Assembly: GCA_002478885.1 (NCBI GenBank)
Contig: DLKC01000076.1
Location: 1-64,000 of the forward strand
DNA: 64,000 nt
Reading direction: 5' to 3'
DNA from: Chitinophagaceae bacterium UBA7600
GTDB lineage: Bacteria > Bacteroidota > Bacteroidia > Chitinophagales > Chitinophagaceae
Under the pieces are notes generated by a model, which searched no databases, was not told the origin of the DNA, and worked only from the letters and a program-made list of their open reading frames with translations. The translations under genes and the position numbers were made by a program. This document shows positions 37,018 to 43,911 of this stretch, one piece after another; the first letter of the stretch is position 1; every line of letters begins with the position of its first letter.

Positions 37018-38007
37018 TTGCTTACAGATAATCATGGAAGAAAAATAAATTATGTAAGGCTTGCAGTAACCGACAGGTGCAACCTGCGCTGTTTCTACTG
37101 CATGCCCGAAGAGGGCATTGATTGGCTTGCCCGAACCGAATTGATGAGTTACGAAGAAATGCTCCGCATTTGTTCCCTGCTTGTTAGTATGGGTATTGAA
37201 AAGATCCGCATCACCGGTGGCGAACCATTTGTGCGCAAAGACATCTTGCAATTATTGACCGCTTTATCCAAGCTCCCCGGGCTTCAGCATCTAACACTTA
37301 CAACCAACGGTGTGCTTACAGCACCCCACGTTCCGGAGTTGAAAAAAATAGGCGTTCGATCTGTTAACCTTAGTATGGATACGCTTGACCGTAACCGTTT
37401 TTTTTCCATAACGCGAAGAGATGAGTTGCCTGCCGTTATTGAAACTCTCGAACAACTGCTGCGCCACGACATTGAGGTAAAGATTAATGCCGTTGTGATG
37501 GACCGGAGAAACATTGAAGATATTATTCCATTGGTTCAACTTACAAAAGAGTTGCCTGTTTCGGTGCGCTTTATTGAAGAGATGCCGTTCAACGGCGAGG
37601 GAAACCACTACGACCACCTGCACTGGCATTATATGCGTATTCACCGAAAAATCGAAGAAGCTTTTCCCGATATTCAAAAACTGCCCGATCCGCCACATTC
37701 CACGGCTTATAATTATCATATCCCCGGGCACAAGGGCAATATTGGTATTATCGCTGCTTACTCCAGGACCTTTTGCGGAACGTGCAACCGTATAAGGCTT
37801 ACACCGCAGGGAATGCTTAAAACATGCCTGTACGACGAAGGTGTGCTAAATGTAAAGGATCTCATGCGAAACGGCCTTGCCAATGATGCAATCGCCGCAC
37901 AATTGATCACTGCCATTCAACACCGGGCAATCAATGGCTTCGAGGCCGAACGCTTACGAAAAGAAAAAAAATCTGCGCACGAAAGCATGGCTACCATCGG
38001 CGGATGA
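37018..38007 (+). CDS. moaA: MoaA, GTP 3',8-cyclase
   Basis: 329 residues. A radical SAM enzyme for the first step of molybdopterin synthesis. The N-terminal 4Fe-4S cluster is bound by C21-x3-C25-x2-C28 (DRCNLRCFYCMPEEG), the C-terminal one by C253-x2-C256-x13-C270 (FCGTCNRIRLTPQGMLKTC). The chain ends in GG (MATIGG), as active MoaA proteins do. The start is a TTG at 37018 because MLTDNHGRKINYVRLAVTDRC matches the family N-terminus; no better ATG exists in frame. It opens the plus-strand Moco biosynthesis group. Confidence 0.96.
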   Translation: MLTDNHGRKINYVRLAVTDRCNLRCFYCMPEEGIDWLARTELMSYEEMLRICSLLVSMGIEKIRITGGEPFVRKDILQLLTALSKLPGLQHLTLTTNGVLTAPHVPELKKIGVRSVNLSMDTLDRNRFFSITRRDELPAVIETLEQLLRHDIEVKINAVVMDRRNIEDIIPLVQLTKELPVSVRFIEEMPFNGEGNHYDHLHWHYMRIHRKIEEAFPDIQKLPDPPHSTAYNYHIPGHKGNIGIIAAYSRTFCGTCNRIRLTPQGMLKTCLYDEGVLNVKDLMRNGLANDAIAAQLITAIQHRAINGFEAERLRKEKKSAHESMATIGG

Positions 38008-38065
38008 TTTTTATGGGTCCGGCTTTTACACATGCATGTGACTTTCATTGCGTCGCTCCATTTAA
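38006..38065 (+). repeat. GCGTCGCAC-core repeat, degenerate core
   Basis: It starts at the moaA stop codon: TTTTTATGGGTCCGGCTTTTAC (box at 38015-38025), then TTGCGTCGCTCCATTTAAC at 38048-38066. The gap to moeA holds no gene. Confidence 0.72.
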
Positions 38066-38181
38066 CCACATCGCTCCGTGCAGCTAAAGACGGCTTATGC
38101 AGCAGCCGTCGGTCAATAAATGCAGCGCAGTTCAAATCAATTATTTCGGCATAAATTCACCCTTTACTATTCATCATTCCA

Positions 38182-39384
38182 ATGACAACAGTTGAGCAGG
38201 CAGAGAAAATAGTTTTAGCTACCGCAAAACGGTACGGCACAGAAAATATCTATTTTGAAGATGCAGTCGGACGTGTACTCGCCGAAGACTTGGAAGCAGA
38301 CAGGCAACTCCCGCCTTACAACCGTGTAACCATGGATGGCATCGCTGTTAAACATGCCGCGATCGAAAACGGCATTAAAGCATTCAATATAATCGCAACG
38401 CAGGCAGCGGGCGAGGTTCCCATCGAAACAGAGAACGACGGCGATTGCGTGGAAATAATGACTGGCGCTGCTTTGCCTGACTTTGCCGACACTGTTATTC
38501 AATATGAATGGCTGCAAATCGAAGGCAATTGCGCAACTATTAAAGCGGATACACCCGGCATAAATAAAGGAGCTAACATACATTGGAAAGGACGTGATAA
38601 AAAGCAGGGCGAAGCAGTAGCGTCTGCCAATACGGTTATTAGTCCGGCACTTATCAGTATGGCGGCTTCAGTTGGTAAAGCACACCTGGCAGTCAAAAAA
38701 CTACCAAGAGTAGTGATCATTTCTTCAGGCGACGAGTTGGTTGAGGTGAACAGCACACCATCAGATTTCCAGGTTCGCCGTTCCAATAATTACACGATCA
38801 AAACCGCACTGCTGCGTTACGGGCTGCATGCCGATATGATCCATATTCCCGACGATCCACATATTACCCGGCAACAGGTGGCCGACTGTCTTGGCAAGTA
38901 CGATGTGATGATGCTCAGCGGTGGCGTTTCAATGGGTAAATTCGATTATATACCTCAGGCGTTGGAAGACAGCCAGGTTAAAAAGCTGTTTCATAAAGTG
39001 CAGCAACGGCCGGGAAAACCATTCTGGTTTGGCAGTCACGAAAATGGGACGCTGGTTTTTGCTTTTCCCGGCAACCCTGTGTCAACATTCATGTGCCTGC
39101 ACCGTTTCTTTTTTACCTGGCTTGACCAGTCGCTCGGCATAATCAAAGAGCCGCAATATGCGGTGCTTTCACAGGACTATACATTCATGCCATCGCTTCA
39201 GTATTTTCTGCAGGTTAAACTCAGCATGCAGAATGATGCACGGTTGTATGCCCGGCCGGTGACAGGCAATGGCTCCGGCGATTTTTCCAATTTACTCGAT
39301 ACGGACGCATTCATGGAACTTCCGATGGAACGGAATAATTTTACAAAGGGAGAAGTGTTCAGAATATGGCCTTTTGCCAAGTAG
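38182..39384 (+). CDS. moeA: MoeA, molybdopterin molybdenumtransferase
   Basis: 400 residues, normal size. MoeA inserts molybdate into adenylylated molybdopterin. Family landmarks: LPPYNRVTMDGIAV (~40-53), the GDCVEIMTGAALP segment (~89-101), VVIISSGDELV (~175-185), the MoCF-binding core LSGGVSMGKFDYI (~245-257), QQRPGKPFWFG, and VFAFPGNPVSTFMC (~292-305). The adenylylating partner MoaB/Mog is not in the window. It follows moaA after a repeat copy. Confidence 0.96.
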   Translation: MTTVEQAEKIVLATAKRYGTENIYFEDAVGRVLAEDLEADRQLPPYNRVTMDGIAVKHAAIENGIKAFNIIATQAAGEVPIETENDGDCVEIMTGAALPDFADTVIQYEWLQIEGNCATIKADTPGINKGANIHWKGRDKKQGEAVASANTVISPALISMAASVGKAHLAVKKLPRVVIISSGDELVEVNSTPSDFQVRRSNNYTIKTALLRYGLHADMIHIPDDPHITRQQVADCLGKYDVMMLSGGVSMGKFDYIPQALEDSQVKKLFHKVQQRPGKPFWFGSHENGTLVFAFPGNPVSTFMCLHRFFFTWLDQSLGIIKEPQYAVLSQDYTFMPSLQYFLQVKLSMQNDARLYARPVTGNGSGDFSNLLDTDAFMELPMERNNFTKGEVFRIWPFAK

Positions 39385-39420
39385 GGAATAACAGTGACTT
39401 TTTGAACCAAACACTTGAAC

Positions 39421-39568
39421 AGGTATTAAACATTCTTGCGTCGCACGCTTGTACTTCAGTGCTAAGCTCAGCAAGATTAACACTGAAAGCATCTTAGCAT
39501 GTTCGTAGTCATTTCAATATTCCGGTTTTGACGAGGTTTAGGAAGACCTTGAAGTGAGTGACACAACA
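39421..39568. repeat. Paired GCGTCGCAC-core repeat, right arm decayed
   Basis: Core TTGCGTCGCACGCTTGTAC at 39436-39454. About 95 bp on, CTTGAAGTGAGTGACACAACAAAGC (39549 on) is a decayed inverted core. It lies in the 222-bp gap between moeA and moaC, which has no gene. Confidence 0.7.
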
Positions 39569-39606
39569 AAGCTTAATAGTAGTAACACAGCCAAGTACAA
39601 AAACAC

Positions 39607-40083
39607 ATGAACGATTTTACGCATTTAGATGACAAGGGAAAAATAAACATGGTCGACGTAGGTGCAAAAACTGTTTCGCACCGCACGGCTACTGCAAGAT
39701 GTATTGTGCATCTGCCCGCCGAAGTGCTTAGTAAACTTTCCGGGGGCGATATTCAAACAAAAAAAGGTTCGGTGTTTCAAACAGCGATCATTGCAGGTAT
39801 TATGGCGGCCAAAAAAACGGGCGACCTTATTCCCTTGTGTCATCCGCTTGGGTTGGAGCATTGTAATGTGCATATATCAATGAATGGACAAAATGAGCTG
39901 GTGATCGATTGCACGGCAAGCATTACAGCGAAAACGGGTATTGAGATGGAAGCGCTTGTTGGCGCATCCATTGCCGCGCTAACGGTGTACGACATGTGTA
40001 AGGCTTTGAGCCACGATATTGTGATAAAGGAAACAAAGCTGATTGAAAAAACAGGAGGTAAACATGATTTCAAACGAGCATAA
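39607..40083 (+). CDS. moaC: MoaC, cyclic pyranopterin monophosphate synthase
   Basis: 158 residues, the single-domain size. It turns the MoaA product into cPMP. Landmarks: THLDDKGKINMVDVGAK (~5-21), KKGSVFQTAIIAGIMAAKKTGDLIPLCHPL (~54-83, with the substrate-binding KT-DLIPLCHP stretch), and GIEMEALVGASIAALTVYDMCKALSHDI (~117-144). The next gene starts inside its 3' end, 20 bp before the stop. Confidence 0.97.
   Translation: MNDFTHLDDKGKINMVDVGAKTVSHRTATARCIVHLPAEVLSKLSGGDIQTKKGSVFQTAIIAGIMAAKKTGDLIPLCHPLGLEHCNVHISMNGQNELVIDCTASITAKTGIEMEALVGASIAALTVYDMCKALSHDIVIKETKLIEKTGGKHDFKRA
40053..40059 (+). promoter_or_regulatory. Strong Shine-Dalgarno site AGGAGGT
   Basis: AGGAGGT lies 4 bp before the ATG at 40064. 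Such a full match to the anti-SD is uncommon in Bacteroidota. It decides the start of the MobB/MobA-like gene over the earlier in-frame ATG at 40043. Confidence 0.7.
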
Positions 40084-41218
40084 AAAGCACAGTGATATTG
40101 CCCGGCCTTCGTTGGGGAATTTTGGCCGGAACGAGTTCGCTATTGTGGGAACAACCTGTGGCAATATACAGGCGCTTGCGGGCGATGTGATGAAAGCGCT
40201 GTCGCCAAAATATAAATGCGCTTATATAGATGCCGAGCACAGTGACAAGAACGACGCGCTTAAATCGCAGGACGCTTTTGTGAAATACACAGACAAAATA
40301 AGCTTCAGGGAACTGCAATATAAAAATGAACCGGATAAATTTCAATTTCACCAGCTATTCAACGAGACCGATCTTATATTAGTGAACGGCAATCATAACG
40401 AGGCTGCTGCACAAATAGTGGTGATCGATAAAGTGAAAGAGGCCTCCTTGCTAAAAAGAGTGAAGCAACTGAACAATGTGCAACTGATACTGCTCAACGA
40501 TAACGTGGATGGCATTTTTGATTTTGTAAAACAAGCCGTTCCGGGCTGGCAGTCGCTACCCATGTTAAGCCTGTATGAAACAAGTAATATTATTGATTTC
40601 TTTCAAAACCGGTTGACTAAGAATTTACCTGTATTGAACGGACTTGTTCTCGCCGGAGGCAAAAGCGTGCGTATGGGTTTTGATAAAACATCTTTAGAGT
40701 GGCATGGCAAAGCGCAGCGTAACTATATTGCGGATATGATTAGCCCACTTTGCAGCAATGTTTTTATTTCATGCCGCGAAGACCAGCGGGAAGCAATAAT
40801 GGGTTATGAGACGATCACCGATAGTTTTGCAGGGCTGGGGCCCTATGGGGCCATACTTTCCGCCTTTCGCTCAAACCCCGATGCAGCCTGGCTTGTAGTG
40901 GCAAGCGATCTTCCGCTGATGGATGAGGCAACGCTGCAATACCTCGCCGACCGCCGCGATGCTTCTGCAATAGCCACCACATTCGAAAGCCCGTTTGATG
41001 GTTTCCCGGAACCGCTGATCACTATATGGGAACCGAAAGCTTACGCAATTCTTTTGTCATTCCTGGCGCAGGGTTACTCTTGCCCGAGAAAAGCGTTGCG
41101 AAACAACAATGTTCATATTATTAAAGCCGAACACCCGGAAAAGCTGATGAATGTAAATACACAAGACGAATTAGAGAAAGCGACGGCATTGTTGCAAACC
41201 AAAATATCTTCGTTATAA
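40064..41218 (+). CDS. MobB-like/MobA fusion, Moco guanylyltransferase
   Basis: 384 residues from the ATG at 40064. Residues ~1-185 resemble the NTPase MobB (FAIVGTTCGNIQALAGDVMKAL, KYKCAYIDAEHSD), but the P-loop lacks the GK[ST] residues, so ATP/GTP hydrolysis is doubtful. Residues ~190-384 are a MobA-type nucleotidyltransferase: GLVLAGGKSVRMGFDKTSLEW from 193, VVASDLPLMDE, and GFPEPLITIWEPKA. MobA attaches GMP to make Mo-bis-PGD, needed for the FdhF-type enzyme. The gene overlaps moaC by 20 bp and the next gene by one base (TAATG). Confidence 0.88.
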   Translation: MISNEHKKHSDIARPSLGNFGRNEFAIVGTTCGNIQALAGDVMKALSPKYKCAYIDAEHSDKNDALKSQDAFVKYTDKISFRELQYKNEPDKFQFHQLFNETDLILVNGNHNEAAAQIVVIDKVKEASLLKRVKQLNNVQLILLNDNVDGIFDFVKQAVPGWQSLPMLSLYETSNIIDFFQNRLTKNLPVLNGLVLAGGKSVRMGFDKTSLEWHGKAQRNYIADMISPLCSNVFISCREDQREAIMGYETITDSFAGLGPYGAILSAFRSNPDAAWLVVASDLPLMDEATLQYLADRRDASAIATTFESPFDGFPEPLITIWEPKAYAILLSFLAQGYSCPRKALRNNNVHIIKAEHPEKLMNVNTQDELEKATALLQTKISSL

Positions 41219-42285
41219 TGAATGCAGATCTCCTGCGATATAGTTGCCAGATAAACCTGCCTGGCTTTGAAGAAGCAGCACAGCGAAAATTGCAAAATGC
41301 GAAAGTGCTGGTGATCGGAGCCGGCGGACTGGGATGCCCCGCCGCTCAATACCTCGCCGCCACAGGTGTGGGAACATTGGCGATCGCTGATGATGATGCT
41401 ATTTCTATTGGTAATCTGCACAGGCAAATACTGTATACCCCCAATGAAGTTGGACAGAAAAAAGTGCTTGTTGCCGTTGAGAAACTGCAACAGCAAAACC
41501 CACAGATAAAAATATTGGCGATCAGCTCCCGGATAAATTCCGACAATGCGTTGGACATCCTCAAAGACTTCGATGTTATACTCGACGGGACTGACAATTT
41601 TGAAACCAGATACCTTGTTAACGACGCATGCGTCTTGCTCGGGAAGCCGTTGGTGTACGGAGCGATCTATCAATACGAAGGGCAGGTAGCCGTCTGGAAC
41701 CTGGCAAATGCTGATGGCACAAGAACGCCCCATTACCGTGATGTTTTTTCCGATGTGGATGCTGCTCAAATTCCTAATTGTGCAGAAGGTGGTGTTATAC
41801 CAACACTCGCAGGTATTATCGGTTGCATGCAGGCGAATGAAGTGATCAAATACATAACCGGCACCGGCGAAATACTTGCCGGCAAAATATTAATGTTCGA
41901 TGCGCAGAATATGCAAAGCCGCATTGTGAAGATCGGGAGCGTGAGTAAAACCAAAGTGACTGCTATAGCTAAAACTCAAACTGTCCCGCTCGTTTCGGTT
42001 AATGAGTTTAAAGCATTGATGAACGATAATAATATCGAACTGGTGGATGTGAGAATGGATGAGGAAAGGTTGCGCTTCAATATTGGCGGAAAACATATTC
42101 CCATTGCCTTATTGGAAGAACGCTTTCACGAAATCGATGCCACTAAAAAAGTGCTGTTCTATTGTGCTTCAGGCAAACGAAGTGCTGAAGCCGTAAAAAA
42201 AATGATGAAGTATAACAGCAATGCTGATGCTTATTCTTTAGATGGCGGTATGAAGGCGTGGCAGGAAAGCGAATACGTAAAATGA
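41218..42285 (+). CDS. MoeB/ThiF-like adenylyltransferase with rhodanese domain
   Basis: 355 residues. N-terminal E1-like domain (~1-245): nucleotide motif GAGGLGCPAAQYLAATGVGTLAIADDD (~36-62), NLHRQILY, LDGTDNFETRYLVNDACVLLGKPLVYGAI. C-terminal rhodanese domain (~260-355) with active-site CASGKRS. It should adenylylate and possibly load sulfur on the MoaD C-terminal GG, feeding molybdopterin synthase. The two CxxC zinc pairs found in MoeB, ThiF and Uba4 are absent. Last gene of the plus-strand Moco run; its start overlaps the previous stop by one base. Confidence 0.9.
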   Translation: MNADLLRYSCQINLPGFEEAAQRKLQNAKVLVIGAGGLGCPAAQYLAATGVGTLAIADDDAISIGNLHRQILYTPNEVGQKKVLVAVEKLQQQNPQIKILAISSRINSDNALDILKDFDVILDGTDNFETRYLVNDACVLLGKPLVYGAIYQYEGQVAVWNLANADGTRTPHYRDVFSDVDAAQIPNCAEGGVIPTLAGIIGCMQANEVIKYITGTGEILAGKILMFDAQNMQSRIVKIGSVSKTKVTAIAKTQTVPLVSVNEFKALMNDNNIELVDVRMDEERLRFNIGGKHIPIALLEERFHEIDATKKVLFYCASGKRSAEAVKKMMKYNSNADAYSLDGGMKAWQESEYVK

Positions 42286-42320
42286 AAATTGCTAATGCCT
42301 GCTTCGTTTAGCCCGCTGAT

Positions 42321-42740
42321 TTACGGATGTGCGGCAACCCAAACCTCTCCGTCTTCAAATATTTCCTTTTTCCAGATGGGAACAGTTTGTTTCAGCGTGT
42401 CAATAATATAGCGGCAGGCTTCGAAGGCCGCATCACGGTGCGCAGCTGCAACAGCAATTACTACGGGTACTTCGCCAACGTTAAGCACACCCGTTCTGTG
42501 ATGTACGACAACGCTATGCAAAGGCCAGCGATCAAAAGCATGGTCTGCGATCTTTTGCATTTCACTTATCGCCATTTTTTCGTACGCTTCAAACTCGAGC
42601 CGTAACACAGTTTTGCCTTTTGTTTTATTCCGAACCGTTCCGATAAATACGTCAATGCCGCCACACTCAGGCGACATAACGCTTTCAATGCAATACGAAA
42701 TATCCAAAGCGACATCCAGAATCTTTATTTCTGCTTTCAT
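42321..42740 (-). CDS. moaE: MoaE, molybdopterin synthase catalytic subunit
   Basis: 139 residues, normal size. It transfers sulfur from MoaD thiocarboxylate to cPMP. Landmarks: GGIDVFIGTVRNKTKGKTVLRLEFEAYEKMA (~27-57, with the RN-x-G-x-V... LEYE block), VHHRTGVLNVGEVPVVIAVAAAHRDAAFEACRYIID (~79-114), and the C-terminal PIWKKEIFEDGEVWV with the catalytic Lys. It follows moaD by 2 bp. Confidence 0.95.
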   Translation of the reverse strand: MKAEIKILDVALDISYCIESVMSPECGGIDVFIGTVRNKTKGKTVLRLEFEAYEKMAISEMQKIADHAFDRWPLHSVVVHHRTGVLNVGEVPVVIAVAAAHRDAAFEACRYIIDTLKQTVPIWKKEIFEDGEVWVAAHP

Positions 42741-42742
42741 TT

Positions 42743-42982
42743 TTAACCTCCGCTTACAGGTGGAATAATGGCAACCTCATCGTGCATGTTTATGGGCTGT
42801 TCCGCGCCAGCATATTCATTGTTTACCGCGATCATGTAAGATGCGATCTGTTTCAGCCGTGGATATTTTTGTTCCAATAATTTTTTAAGCGCGGCAACAG
42901 ATGGCTCATCGAGTTCCACAGGCATTGATGATCTGCCGAAAATGTCTTTTACAATGCCAAATGCCAATACCTCAATTGTCAT
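42743..42982 (-). CDS. moaD: MoaD, molybdopterin synthase sulfur carrier
   Basis: 79 residues from the ATG at 42982. Ubiquitin-fold protein ending in IPPVSGG; the final GG is adenylylated and thiocarboxylated. MTIEVLAFGIVKDIFGRSSMPVEL opens the beta-grasp fold. The longer open frame upstream runs into a repeat copy and is rejected. It is two bases before moaE, so the two subunits are coupled. Confidence 0.92.
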   Translation of the reverse strand: MTIEVLAFGIVKDIFGRSSMPVELDEPSVAALKKLLEQKYPRLKQIASYMIAVNNEYAGAEQPINMHDEVAIIPPVSGG

Positions 42983-42989
42983 GTTGTTT

Positions 42990-43060
42990 TTTTTGTACCG
43001 GGCTGCGGCAACAGAATGCTTCTTTTGTTGCGTCGCACACTTGTGCTGCATAACAGCATG
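42990..43060 (+). repeat. GCGTCGCAC-core repeat
   Basis: TACCGGGCTGCGGC at 42996, GAATGCTTCTTTTG, then core TTGCGTCGCACACTTGTGC at 43028-43046. It sits just upstream of the moaDE start and pairs with the reverse copy at 43749-43805 across the MocA-like gene. Confidence 0.86.
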
Positions 43061-43156
43061 CAGCAAACCTGCAACAGCCTAAACAAAACTAAATAAACAT
43101 CACAAAGTGAAGCAGGTTAAATTTTCCCTTCGTTTATTTGGCATAATTTCATCAAT

Positions 43157-43747
43157 ATGATAACGGCCATTGTTCTTGCTGCAGGTCTTTCAAAGCGCAT
43201 GGGTAAGGCGAACAAAATGCTGTTGCCCTACAAAGGCAAACCGGTTATTGCAGTCACGGTTGACAATATTGTTGCGGCAGGCGTCAGCGATATAGTTGTT
43301 GTAACCGGTTTTGAACAAGAGAAGATACAGGAAGTGCTTAATACACGTCCTGTGCGAATTATGAGCAACCCCGACTATGAAAAGGGTATGACAACGTCCA
43401 TACAAAAGGGCATCGCACATGCTAAAGGCAATGGCTACATGATTTGTCTTGGAGACATGATCCATATCATGCCGGGGGAATACACATTGCTTACACACCG
43501 GTTTAACCAGGCTTACACCGCAAATAGTGCTTGTATTGTTGTGCCGTTTTACAAGGCCGGAAAGGGTAACCCGGTAATTTTTTCCCGGCATTATCATAAT
43601 GATATTATGAGCAACACTGATATGGAAGGTTGTAAAAACATCGTACAGGCCAACAAGCAAAACATCGTTGCAGTGGAAATGGAAAACGCCCATATTCTTA
43701 GCGACCTTGATTACCCCGAAGACTATGCTAAGCTCAATAATGAATAA
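43157..43747 (+). CDS. MocA-like nucleotidyltransferase (molybdenum cofactor cytidylyltransferase type)
   Basis: 196 residues. Nucleotidyltransferase with the LAAGLSKRMGKANKMLLPYKGKPVI signature (~7-31), DIVVVTGFEQEKIQ, and GYMICLGDMIHIMPGEY. The MocA group makes the cytosine dinucleotide form of Moco used by xanthine-dehydrogenase-type hydroxylases. With a CoxSLM-type enzyme in the neighbourhood, that is the likely role. A MobA-like NTP transferase of another kind cannot be ruled out from the sequence. It is bracketed by repeat copies. Confidence 0.82.
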   Translation: MITAIVLAAGLSKRMGKANKMLLPYKGKPVIAVTVDNIVAAGVSDIVVVTGFEQEKIQEVLNTRPVRIMSNPDYEKGMTTSIQKGIAHAKGNGYMICLGDMIHIMPGEYTLLTHRFNQAYTANSACIVVPFYKAGKGNPVIFSRHYHNDIMSNTDMEGCKNIVQANKQNIVAVEMENAHILSDLDYPEDYAKLNNE

Positions 43748-43748
43748 G

Positions 43749-43805
43749 GCGTTGAAGCGTGCGACGCAACAATTGTTGCCCTGTTGGTAAAAGCCGGGAT
43801 CAAAA
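43749..43805 (-). repeat. GCGTCGCAC-core repeat, reverse
   Basis: Reverse core GTTGAAGCGTGCGACGCAA at 43751-43769, CAATTGTTGCC, and box AAGCCGGGATC at 43790-43800. It starts right after the MocA-like stop codon. Confidence 0.87.
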
Positions 43806-43840
43806 AAATATGTATCGCTGTACTGGGGTAACAATAAATC

Positions 43841-43870
43841 TTGGTTTTTTAATTTAAATAAATACTTTAG
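43841..43870 (+). promoter_or_regulatory. Possible promoter of the histidine kinase gene
   Basis: TTG at 43841-43843 and TACTTTAG at 43863-43870, 19 bp apart, match the Bacteroidota -33/-7 pattern (TTG and TAnnTTTG) with one mismatch. It is a visual match only. Confidence 0.35.
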
Positions 43871-43911
43871 TTTAGACATTGATTAATTCCCTTACCCCCA
43901 AGGCAAAACCG

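Noticed and set aside
40043-40063. Earlier ATG for the MobB/MobA-like gene
   Set aside because: The AGGAGGT site lies after this ATG and fits the ATG at 40064.
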